A DNA stretch of 7,801 bases from NCBI GenBank assembly GCA_021817355.1, contig JAKAVI010000013.1, positions 1 to 7,801 of the forward strand, written 5' to 3'. Origin of the DNA: Pseudomonadota bacterium (GTDB lineage Bacteria; Pseudomonadota; Alphaproteobacteria; Micropepsales; Micropepsaceae). The notes beneath the pieces were generated by a model. That model was given only the letters and a program-made list of their open reading frames with translations. It was not told the DNA's origin and made no database searches. Both the position numbers and the translations under genes were made by a program. This document shows positions 1 through 5,901 of this stretch, piece by piece. Numbering within the stretch: position 1 is the stretch's first letter; each line of letters begins with the position of its first letter.

Positions 1-956
1 AGGATGTCAGCCTCGTGGCCATGCCCGTGGCCCACATCGGTGGTACCGGCTGGGGCCTCGTTGGCCTCTATAATGGTACCAAAGGCATTGTGGCGCGCGA
101 ATTTGATCCCACCAAGGTGCTCGACTATATCGAACGGGACGGCATCTCAAAGATGTTCATGGTACCGGCGGCGCTGCAGATCGTAGTCAACCTGCCGCGC
201 GCGCGAGAGATCGATTACCGGCGCCTCAAATATATACTCTATGGTGCCTCCCCCATCCCGCTCGACCTCCTGCGTGAATGCATCGAGGTCTTCGGCTGCG
301 GTTTCGTGCAGCAATATGGCATGACCGAAACCTGCGGCACGATTGTCTATCTGCCGCCGGAAGATCATGACCCGGCCGGAAACCCCCGCATGCGCGCGGC
401 TGGCATCCCCATGCCCGGCGTCGAAATCAAGGTCGTCGATGAAGCCGGCAACCGCGTTGCCACCGGCGTTGTGGGCGAAGTCGCGATCCGTTCGGTGAGC
501 AACATGGCCGGTTACTGGAACCTTCCTGAGGCAACCAAAAAAACCATCGACGCCGAAGGCTGGCTCAGGACCGGCGACGCCGGCTATCTCGACCAGGACG
601 GCTATCTTTATATCCAGGATCGGGTCAAGGACATGATCATCTCTGGTGGCGAGAACATCTATCCGGCCGAAGTGGAAAGCGCGGTCTATGGGCATCCTGA
701 TGTCGCCGAGGTGGCGGTTATTGGTGTACCTGATGACAAATGGGGCGAGGCGGTAAAGGCGATCGTCGTCGCCCGGCCTGGCCGCAGCATCGATCCGGCC
801 GACATCATCCGCTTTGCCCGCGAACGCATCGCTGCCTTCAAAGCGCCAAAGAGCATTGACGTGATCGAGGCCCTGCCGCGCAATCCCTCAGGCAAGATCC
901 TGCGCCGCCAGCTGCGCGAACCCTATTGGGCAGGCAAGGACCGGCGGGTCAATTGA
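1..956 (+). CDS. AMP-forming acyl-CoA synthetase/ligase, C-terminal part (5' truncated)
   Basis: The reading frame is open from base 3 to a TGA at 954-956, giving 317 residues with no start in the window. Family members are usually about 500-550 residues, so roughly the N-terminal 200 are off the left edge. These enzymes activate a carboxylic acid with ATP to an acyl-adenylate and then form the CoA thioester. Visible family motifs are the substrate-pocket segment YGMTETCG (bases 315-338), the hinge block GWLRTGDAGYL followed by the DRVKDMIISGGENIYP segment (about 558-670), and the C-terminal PSGKILRR motif with the catalytic lysine at 894-896. The GENIYPAEVE signature is common in fatty-acid and aryl-acid CoA ligases (FadD-like), and the substrate cannot be read from this part. 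It is the last gene of its transcript: the next gene converges on it across a hairpin at 979-1007. Family assignment is very secure; acid specificity is unknown. Confidence 0.95.
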   Translation, partial: DVSLVAMPVAHIGGTGWGLVGLYNGTKGIVAREFDPTKVLDYIERDGISKMFMVPAALQIVVNLPRAREIDYRRLKYILYGASPIPLDLLRECIEVFGCGFVQQYGMTETCGTIVYLPPEDHDPAGNPRMRAAGIPMPGVEIKVVDEAGNRVATGVVGEVAIRSVSNMAGYWNLPEATKKTIDAEGWLRTGDAGYLDQDGYLYIQDRVKDMIISGGENIYPAEVESAVYGHPDVAEVAVIGVPDDKWGEAVKAIVVARPGRSIDPADIIRFARERIAAFKAPKSIDVIEALPRNPSGKILRRQLREPYWAGKDRRVN

Positions 957-978
957 AAGGGGTCTCACCACGCATAAG

Positions 979-1007
979 AGTGGCGCCGTCTCGCAGATGG
1001 CGCCACT
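979..1007. terminator. Strong hairpin between convergent genes, probable bidirectional terminator
   Basis: AGTGGCGCC (979-987) pairs perfectly with GGCGCCACT (999-1007). The stem extends inward through a G-U, a T-A and a C-G pair to 12 pairs around a 5-base loop TCGCA. It lies 22 bases after the acyl-CoA ligase stop and about 60 bases after the glycosyltransferase stop on the other strand. Neither strand has a clear T-run after the stem, so the intrinsic terminator call is inferred from position and stem strength. It could instead stabilise the 3' ends. The rest of 1008-1066 shows nothing. Confidence 0.6.
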
Positions 1008-1066
1008 TGGCTTACCTGTCTCTTGCCGCTGAGGCCATCAGGATCGGTCACGGACCCTTTGAACTT

Positions 1067-2242
1067 TCAGGCCAGCAGCGAGCTGATCACCGGGCGGCGT
1101 GAAATCGGATCACCGCCCCCCTCCCGTCCGCTGACAAGACGGGCGAAGAGGGTTTCGTACTGACTGGCACAGGCAGCCGCGGTAAAACGGGCACGCACCT
1201 TTTCCTGCAGCCTGAGGGCTGCCCTCTGCGCCTCTTGCGGATGGTCGAGCGTCCATAGCAGCCGATCCCTGAGCGCTCCCACATCCGCCGTGGCGACTAG
1301 GCCATGCCCTGTTTCGTCACCCACAATCTGCATGAAGGTTTTCATGCGGGAGGCGACCACCGGCACGCCTGTTGCCAGGGCCTCGATGAAGGTCAGGCCA
1401 AACGGTTCCTCGGTCACTGACGGGACGCTGACAACGGTTGCCGCGGCGTAATAGCGCTCAGGTGTCGAGGTTGGTGGCCGCACCAGGATCCGTGCGCGAA
1501 TGGCGGGAGAAAGTCCCTCGAGCGTCCTTGTAAACTCGCCCCTGAAGCCGGCTTCGAGCGGTCCGACAATGACAAGGTCGGCATCGGCCCTAAGCTTGGC
1601 CAGCTCCGCAAAGGCCAGCACCAGCTCCCGCGCGCCTTTGTCGTAGCAGATGCGCCCGAGGAAGACGATGAGCGCGCGATCCTGTGGCAGCTCCAGCTCC
1701 CGCCGGATCTGGGCGACGGAGGAGGGCGTGGTAAAGCGCTCCATATCAATCCAGTTGGAAATGGCGTGGAGCCGCTCCTGCGGCCAGCCGCCGGCGCGCC
1801 AGCTCGCTGCGGTGTGCTCCGAAGGCGCAACTCCGGCGGCAATGCGCCGATAGGCCATGCGGGAAAAGGGTGTCGTCCAGGGGCAGGGAAGACCCAGATG
1901 GACACAAAACCGCGCGCCATAAAGCGCCGACACCCAGGGCGCCACGTGGATGAAGCCCAGATAGGAGGTGACGGCGATATCGATCCGGTGATCGCGCATG
2001 ACACGTCCCATCCGGCTGATGGCGGTGAAGGTGTCGACCGGCCGCCTGCGGGCAAATCCGGGCAGCGCGAACTGAAAGCGCTCAGAAACGACCGCTTCAT
2101 AGGCGCCGAGCATTGTGCCGGGCTTTTCGTGCAGCAGAAACAGACTGTGACCGCGGCCTTTGAGGTATTGGGCCAAAGACAGGGAGATCTGCTCACTGCC
2201 GCCGCCATAGTTTGGCTCGCGCTCAATGATCATGACGCGCAT
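1067..2242 (-). CDS. Glycosyltransferase, GT4-like (GT-B fold)
   Basis: This 391-residue protein has the size and two-domain layout of a GT-B retaining glycosyltransferase. The N-terminal domain opens with MRVMIIEREPNYGGG: a hydrophobic strand followed by the glycine-rich loop (G13-G15) usual in nucleotide-sugar enzymes. The C-terminal domain starts near residue 190 with IVFLGRICYDKG, where R197 and K202 are the expected phosphate-contacting residues. It then carries the GT4 E-x7-E signature, EPFGLTFIE (E279 and E287), followed by ALATGVPVVAS. No signal peptide or membrane helix is apparent, so it probably works at the cytoplasmic face on a lipid-linked or polysaccharide acceptor, or makes a soluble glycoside; donor and acceptor cannot be read. 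It stands alone, not in a visible glycan cluster. ATG at 2242 is chosen because the first strand begins there; no good Shine-Dalgarno precedes it, and a strong dyad sits about 20 bases upstream. Confidence 0.93.
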   Translation of the reverse strand: MRVMIIEREPNYGGGSEQISLSLAQYLKGRGHSLFLLHEKPGTMLGAYEAVVSERFQFALPGFARRRPVDTFTAISRMGRVMRDHRIDIAVTSYLGFIHVAPWVSALYGARFCVHLGLPCPWTTPFSRMAYRRIAAGVAPSEHTAASWRAGGWPQERLHAISNWIDMERFTTPSSVAQIRRELELPQDRALIVFLGRICYDKGARELVLAFAELAKLRADADLVIVGPLEAGFRGEFTRTLEGLSPAIRARILVRPPTSTPERYYAAATVVSVPSVTEEPFGLTFIEALATGVPVVASRMKTFMQIVGDETGHGLVATADVGALRDRLLWTLDHPQEAQRAALRLQEKVRARFTAAACASQYETLFARLVSGREGGGDPISRRPVISSLLA

Positions 2243-2246
2243 TCGC

Positions 2247-2265
2247 GTTGCCCAAGGTTGCCCAA
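2247..2265. repeat. Two direct copies of GTTGCCCAA at 10-bp spacing
   Basis: GTTGCCCAA occurs at 2247-2255 and again at 2257-2265, separated by one G, so the copies start exactly one helical turn apart. They begin 5 bases upstream of the glycosyltransferase ATG, and the second copy runs into the left arm of the 2262-2291 dyad. Direct repeats at 10-11 bp are the usual target of tandemly binding winged-helix regulators, but this position is close enough to the start that an RNA-level role or a chance duplication is equally possible. Confidence 0.5.
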
Positions 2266-2291
2266 TCCGGGCCCTAGGCTATCCGGATTGG
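2262..2291. promoter_or_regulatory. 9-bp perfect inverted repeat upstream of the glycosyltransferase
   Basis: CCAATCCGG (2262-2270) and CCGGATTGG (2283-2291) are perfect inverted copies around a 12-base centre. The near arm is 20 bases from the glycosyltransferase ATG at 2242. As DNA it could be a dimeric repressor site. As RNA in the minus-strand leader it would fold into a stem just before the ribosome landing area, where no normal Shine-Dalgarno is seen. Which of these applies is inference. Confidence 0.45.
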
Positions 2292-2578
2292 CGCACGACG
2301 CAACTCCTCGCCCGCAAGCTCTCTTCAAAATGACCCATGACAAGACAAATTCAGTAAAATTTACCGGTGCGAAATCCTGCCGGCCCGACCGTAACTGACC
2401 GGCCGCGACCAAAGCCCCTCACCCAGCCAAAGACAATCCGCCGCCGCAACGAAATTCCCGCAACCGGCTTCGTGACCCTATGGCGCAAATGCGCCCCAAA
2501 ACCGGTGATGTCCCTCGACGCGGACTTGCTTCTTGGTCCGGTCCTGCGATCATGGCGGCGTCGGGACGGCGCCACGCA

Positions 2579-3202
2579 ATGACCAGCCTACAAGCTCTTG
2601 CAGCCTTTACACTGGCCGCGTCAATTCTCACCATGACCCCGGGGCTGGACACGGCAATGGTCCTGCGCACCGCCGCGCGCGAAGGCGCATGGACTGCCCG
2701 GCATGCCTCTATCGGCATCGCTGTCGGCTGCCTTGTGTGGGGCGGCATGGTTGCGATCGGTCTTGGCGCCCTTCTTGCCACCTCACCGCACCTGTTTGTG
2801 CTCCTGAAATGGACTGGCGCGGCCTATCTTGCCTTTCTCGGGCTTGGCCTCATCTTCCGTCCCCACGGTCTTGGCCTTGCGGACCTGCGTGATGGGGATC
2901 TTGCCACTGGCGCTTTTCGCCGCGGCTTTCTCACCAACATCCTTAATCCAAAGGTTGGCGTGTTCTACCTTACTTTTCTGCCGCAGTTCATTCCGCTGCA
3001 CACCAATGCCCTGGGCTTTTCGCTTCTGCTGACCTTGATTCATGTCGGACTGAGCCTTGTGTGGTTCAGCGTCATCATTGCGGCAACAGCTCCTATCAGC
3101 CGACTGCTGTCAGACGCAAACATCGCCACGACGCTCGACCGCATTGCCGGTGGTGTCTTCATGGGCTTTGCCCTCAGACTGGCCCTGACCAGCAGCGGCT
3201 GA
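2579..3202 (+). CDS. LysE/RhtB-family amino-acid exporter
   Basis: The product is 207 residues, the normal length for this family of inner-membrane exporters that remove amino acids such as homoserine, threonine, lysine or related compounds from the cytoplasm. The N-terminus has the first helix followed by the family signature TMTPGLDTAMVLR (residues 18-30). The central hallmark GFLTNILNPK (116-125) runs into the helix VGVFYLTFLPQF. Hydrophobic segments are at about 5-20, 45-66, 72-93, 126-138, 146-170 and 187-203. ATG at 2579 is preferred over the upstream in-frame ATGs at 2480 and 2552, which would add a charged, non-family N-terminus. The ribosome-binding site is weak (GGGACGG well upstream). 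The gene is followed by the flavin reductase on the same strand after 90 bases. Transport substrate is not deducible from sequence. Confidence 0.93.
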   Translation: MTSLQALAAFTLAASILTMTPGLDTAMVLRTAAREGAWTARHASIGIAVGCLVWGGMVAIGLGALLATSPHLFVLLKWTGAAYLAFLGLGLIFRPHGLGLADLRDGDLATGAFRRGFLTNILNPKVGVFYLTFLPQFIPLHTNALGFSLLLTLIHVGLSLVWFSVIIAATAPISRLLSDANIATTLDRIAGGVFMGFALRLALTSSG

Positions 3203-3292
3203 ACGGGCCCGACCGGCATTATGGGTAGCAGTAGCGCGCGCGACCATTGCCGAGGACTTGACGGGCGCACCACCAAAGCGAGGTCGACAAGG

Positions 3293-3853
3293 ATGCGCAC
3301 AGCAAGAAAAGTCGCGTTACCGCCAAGAGGCGTCAGACGCTATCTCGAACCTGGTCCGATTGTTCTGGTGTCGTCGCGTTACAACAGCCGGAACAACATC
3401 ATGACCCTGGGCTGGCACACAATGCTTGAGTTTTCTCCGGCCCTTGTCGGGATGGTGATCTCAAACGCCAATTACAGCTTCGACCTCATCCGCAGAAGCG
3501 GGGAATGCGTCATCAACCTGCCGACCACGGCGCTCACCAATCAGGTCGTGGGTATCGGCAACACTTCGGGCGCAGATATCGACAAATTTGCGCAATTTGG
3601 CCTGACGCCCGAGACTGGCGCGCAGGTGGCCGCTCCCCTGATCCGCGAGTGTCATGCCAATTTCGAGTGCCGGCTTTATGACGATGCCCTCCTCAAGCGC
3701 TACAACTTCTTCATCTTCGAAGTGGTAGAGGCAAGAGTCGCCGTCTCACCCAAACATCCCCAAACGCTTCACTATGAGGGTGATGGTATCTTCATGGTGT
3801 CCGGCAAGATCATCAGCCGGCGCGCACGGTTTCGTCCCGACATGCTGGACTGA
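3293..3853 (+). CDS. Flavin reductase-like (flavoredoxin-type) FMN-binding protein
   Basis: This 186-residue protein belongs to the Flavin_Reduct (PF01613) split-barrel family, which binds FMN and either reduces free flavin for a partner oxygenase or shuttles electrons. Visible family features are the PGPIVLVSSR strand (residues 20-29), the NNIMTLGWHTMLEFSP block (34-49) with the conserved thermolabile-looking T-x-G-W-H and the SP after it, and SGECVINLP (69-77). These resemble the flavoredoxin branch rather than the two-component monooxygenase reductases. ATG at 3293 gives the standard family length; a GCGAGG ribosome-binding site (3278-3283) sits 9 bases before it. An upstream GTG/ATG extension from 3221 would add a low-quality, arginine-rich leader and was rejected. 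It may share a transcript with the exporter 90 bases upstream, but no functional link between them is evident. The natural electron partner is not in the window. Confidence 0.9.
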   Translation: MRTARKVALPPRGVRRYLEPGPIVLVSSRYNSRNNIMTLGWHTMLEFSPALVGMVISNANYSFDLIRRSGECVINLPTTALTNQVVGIGNTSGADIDKFAQFGLTPETGAQVAAPLIRECHANFECRLYDDALLKRYNFFIFEVVEARVAVSPKHPQTLHYEGDGIFMVSGKIISRRARFRPDMLD

Positions 3854-3901
3854 GGGGCGACACTTGCTGCCTTGTCCTTTATCTCACCGACGCATGGCCA
3901 T

Positions 3902-3922
3902 CACGCCTCCTATACTGGCGTG
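3902..3922. terminator. Small hairpin after the flavin reductase gene
   Basis: CACGCC (3902-3907) and GGCGTG (3917-3922) form a 6-bp stem around a 9-base loop, 48 bases after the flavin reductase stop. No T-run follows. It is a weak candidate for the 3' end of the plus-strand transcript and could be chance. Confidence 0.3.
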
Positions 3923-3968
3923 CTCCAGGTCCTGAGCCATGAAGACGCACTGTCGGGGAGCAAAACAC

Positions 3969-4011
<43 letters not shown>

Positions 4012-4014
4012 GAG

Positions 4015-4040
4015 GGAGCGCGACAGGCCGGCCGCACTCC
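4015..4040 (-). terminator. Terminator-like hairpin after the B12-controlled operon
   Basis: On the minus-strand RNA, GGAGUGCG (4040-4033) pairs with CGCGCUCC (4022-4015): eight pairs including one G-U, around a 10-base loop. It starts 24 bases after the membrane-protein stop. The same arms read on the plus strand have a C-A mismatch, so the structure favours the minus transcript. The sequence after the stem is not a U-run but the pyrimidine-rich CCTCGCC leading into the (TGCC)n array, so intrinsic termination here is inference. Confidence 0.45.
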
Positions 4041-4063
4041 GCCCGCAAGGATTCGGATGGATT

Positions 4064-4612
4064 TCAGGTCGCGGATACACGCGGCACCGCAGGCAGCCGT
4101 GCCGGTTCACGTAACACCGGAAGGAGCCTTTCGAGGAGTGCAAAACTGCCAAAGAGCAGGGTTGCATAGAAAAGATCGCCCACCACCATATTGCGGAAGA
4201 ACGGAATGGCCGCGGTGTAACAGGCGATGAGCCCGGTCAAGGTCCTGGGATAAAGGCCCGATCCCACCCAGACACCAAAATTGGTGACGAGATAGAACAT
4301 CACCGAGCTTGCAAGACTTGCTGCCCCGATCGTAAGCGGGCCACGGCGCGTGCGCAGCAGAAGGCCAATTCCCACCGTGACCATGAAAGCGCCATAGACA
4401 AAGGGCATGGCGCTGTAAAAGCCGATGAGCAGATCGCTCAGCAAAAGCGCCAACACTGGCACCAAAAAGGCATATCGCCGGCAGGCGAGCGTTGCTCCGG
4501 CAAAGAGGGCCATGGCCGTAACCGCCGTCAGGTTAGGCGGATGGGGAATAAGCCGCGAGGCAGCGGCGGCAAAGATCATGGCAGCCAGCACTGTCTGACG
4601 TGGTTTGAGCAT
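4064..4612 (-). CDS. Small polytopic membrane protein, DUF6580-like, B12-riboswitch controlled
   Basis: The 182-residue product is strongly hydrophobic, with likely membrane segments near residues 6-20, 29-43, 48-66, 70-86, 95-115, 124-139 and 142-165. Conserved-looking motifs include RLIPHPPNLTAVTAMALFAGA (20-40, near the first periplasmic or cytoplasmic turn), LLLSDLLIGF (56-65), YLVTNFGVWV (107-116) and IPFFRNMVVGDL (136-147). This pattern matches, from memory, the uncharacterised DUF6580 family; size and topology are like those of ECF-transporter substrate-binding (S) components. ATG at 4612 is chosen because GGAGG lies 5 bases upstream; an upstream GTG at 4624 lacks that support. It starts 15 bases after the stop of the DUF71 ATPase gene, so both are almost certainly co-transcribed under the cobalamin riboswitch. 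Role inferred: uptake of a corrinoid or B12 precursor. No transport ATPase is encoded nearby. Confidence 0.85.
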   Translation of the reverse strand: MLKPRQTVLAAMIFAAAASRLIPHPPNLTAVTAMALFAGATLACRRYAFLVPVLALLLSDLLIGFYSAMPFVYGAFMVTVGIGLLLRTRRGPLTIGAASLASSVMFYLVTNFGVWVGSGLYPRTLTGLIACYTAAIPFFRNMVVGDLFYATLLFGSFALLERLLPVLREPARLPAVPRVSAT

Positions 4613-4627
4613 CAAGTCCTCCACTCT

Positions 4628-5311
4628 TCAGGTTTGAGGAATAAGGTCGCAGAACCAGAAGCCGTCGCGCAGCACACGTTCGCCAACGGAAAACGCAACC
4701 GGCTTGCGGAATATCGGTCCATCAAAAACAAAGGTATGAAACTCGCCGTTTTCGCCACACGGATCGACGCCTTGCGGAAGTTCGGCAAAAAACGCCCGAT
4801 CAATGACCCGTCCGACAAAATCCGGCGAGAGCTTCCTGGGATCGACGCATACGATCACTGTCTGAAAGCCGAGATCGAGAAACTCCTGAAGGAGCGCGCG
4901 GGTATCTTGGCCCCACACCGGATAAAGTGCCTCCATGCCGATCCGCGCCAGCTGGCGATCGCGATAGGCGCGAATGTCCTCCAGAAAGAGATCTCCGAAG
5001 GCGCAGCCAGAAACGCCTTGCGCCATCGCCTCGGCCAGCACCGCGCCCATGCGGGCCTCATACTGAGCGTTATCAGCACCAGGGGTAATGAGCACTTCCT
5101 TGAGGGGTAAGCTCAACGCGTGCGCCTGCTCCAAGAGCAGGGCACGGCGAACCCCATGCATGCTGATGCGCGCATACTCTGCGGTAACGGTGGTGAGGAG
5201 AGCCTCGACCGAGATATCCGGGCGCTGGCGCAGGGCATGGAGCGCCATCGCGCTGTCCTTACCACCGCTCCAGGACATCAGAATTTTTTTCGACAAAAGA
5301 CCTGGATCCAT
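4628..5311 (-). CDS. DUF71/COG2102 PP-loop ATPase (Dph6-like), probable B12-salvage subgroup
   Basis: The 227-residue protein has the PP-loop ATP-pyrophosphatase signature SWSGGKDSAMALH (residues 13-25), the family segment FGDLFLEDIRAYRDR (105-119) and the C-terminal signature GENGEFHTFVFDGP (186-199). The archaeal and eukaryotic relative Dph6 uses ATP and ammonia to amidate diphthine on elongation factor 2. Bacteria lack diphthamide, so a different amide-forming or adenylating reaction is expected. Published comparative genomics of DUF71/COG2102 has proposed a bacterial subgroup in B12 salvage, and the cobalamin riboswitch 95 bases upstream fits that directly. ATG at 5311 yields MDPGLLSKKILMSWSGGKDS, a normal short lead-in. 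GGAAGGG sits only 1 base before it, so spacing is poor, and ATG 5278 (starting MSWSGG) is the alternative. The frame stays open upstream to 5404 but without family resemblance. It is the first gene of a two-gene operon. Confidence 0.92.
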   Translation of the reverse strand: MDPGLLSKKILMSWSGGKDSAMALHALRQRPDISVEALLTTVTAEYARISMHGVRRALLLEQAHALSLPLKEVLITPGADNAQYEARMGAVLAEAMAQGVSGCAFGDLFLEDIRAYRDRQLARIGMEALYPVWGQDTRALLQEFLDLGFQTVIVCVDPRKLSPDFVGRVIDRAFFAELPQGVDPCGENGEFHTFVFDGPIFRKPVAFSVGERVLRDGFWFCDLIPQT

Positions 5312-5401
5312 TCCCTTCCACCATGCAAACGACAGCCAAGCCGTCACAGCGGAAAAGATCCCGCAGTTTCTGGCGCACCCCGGCCAAAAACAGGACGACG
5401 G

Positions 5402-5566
5402 CACAAGGCAGGTCTCCTGGCTCCCGGGTCTTCACTTTGCCGCCGCCTTCCCAGAACCCATCGATTCCAGTGGCAGGATGGCGCATCGCTCGCCGGTTAC
5501 AGTTGCGGGGGCAGCCGCGGTATCACACCGCGTTCCCTCTGGTCCCTTGGCGGGAACCTCATGCAC
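5402..5566 (-). promoter_or_regulatory. Cobalamin (adenosylcobalamin-type) riboswitch
   Basis: Read on the minus strand, the leader carries in order the 5' element GAGGTTCCC (5560-5552) and GGGAAC, then GCGGTGTGATACCGC, then the invariant core GCCCCCGCAACTGTAA (within 5516-5497). CCACTGG (5473-5467), GGGAAGGC (5452-5445) and GTGAAGACCCGGGAGCC follow, and last the B12 box GCCAGGAGACCTGCC (5421-5407). This order and spacing is the standard cobalamin riboswitch. AGGTT at the 5' end can pair with GACCT of the B12 box as the closing stem. The RNA ends about 95 bases before the DUF71 ATG. No terminator with a U-run is seen in the expression platform, so control is probably at translation, with B12 expected to turn the operon off. 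A small hairpin at 5371-5386 (TGGC/GCCA, G-rich loop) may take part in a loop-loop contact; that is inference. The outer edges are approximate. Confidence 0.96.
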
Positions 5567-5901
5567 AGATGACGCTATCGGCGCCCGCTTCAGCCGTCAA
5601 GGCAGGCCGTCTCCCCGCCACCGGTCCGCCCGGACAGGGTGCAATGTGTGATACGCACCGGCAGGAATAATGTACCTTGCAACTGCGTGCGATGGGCTGC
5701 CCGCTCTGCCGCAGGACAGCTGCGCATGAGACCGGATGAAGGCTCCCAACGCGTCATTGCCGAGCCGGCAGGGACCAAGATTGTGGCGCCGGACCCGTTT
5801 ACCCTGCAACGTCCGTCGTCGTCACCTCCTTGCTGATGAAAGGCGGGAGGGTGCGCCTTTCAGGCGATCGCGTGCGGCGGCGCATCCACAATGGCCTCGC
5901 C
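5567..5901. other. Intergenic region upstream of the riboswitch
   Basis: About 335 bases lie between the secreted-protein stop and the riboswitch, and the promoter of the B12 operon should lie here, probably within 5570-5690; AT-rich ACATTATTC around 5666-5675 (minus strand) is the only promoter-like patch. A terminator-like hairpin is at 5837-5862. A minus-strand AAGGAGGTGAC (5831-5821) matches the full anti-Shine-Dalgarno complement, but no ATG follows at useful distance. A 70-residue frame starting TTG at 5809 and ending at 5597 lies beyond it and shows no family features; I do not call it a gene. Confidence 0.5.
5837..5862. terminator. 9-bp perfect hairpin after the secreted-protein gene
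   Basis: TGAAAGGCG (5837-5845) and CGCCTTTCA (5854-5862) form a perfect 9-bp stem with an 8-base loop, 40 bases beyond the stop of the minus-strand secreted-protein gene. The A-T end of the stem gives CCTTTC on the 3' side in minus-strand RNA but no extended U-run. It probably insulates the secreted-protein gene from the B12 operon downstream. Confidence 0.55.

Larger units (their letters stand above)
2243..2578. other. Divergent intergenic region, glycosyltransferase / LysE-type exporter
   Basis: These 336 bases separate two divergent starts and should hold both promoters. No convincing protein is seen: the open frames across it are arginine- and proline-rich and lack a plausible start. Structured elements are a tandem repeat at 2247-2265, a 9-bp dyad at 2262-2291, an AT-rich odd palindrome GTAAA-A-TTTAC at 2354-2364, and a 14-bp palindrome GGCGCA-AA-TGCGCC at 2482-2495. 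The AT-rich palindrome is conspicuous in an otherwise GC-rich stretch and is the best candidate for a promoter or operator core. No consensus -35/-10 pair was recognised with confidence. Confidence 0.55.

Noticed and set aside
147..695. Long minus-strand open frame inside the acyl-CoA ligase gene
   Set aside because: It is antisense to the conserved adenylation motifs and is explained by GC-rich codon bias.
5601..5614. Second B12-box-like sequence (GGAGACGGCCTGCC on the minus strand) upstream of the riboswitch
   Set aside because: It has an internal two-base insertion relative to the real box and none of the conserved core elements precede it.
5597..5831. Possible small minus-strand gene after a perfect AAGGAGGTGAC
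   Set aside because: No ATG at normal spacing; the only extended frame begins with TTG about 12 bases on and has no family-like or membrane features.
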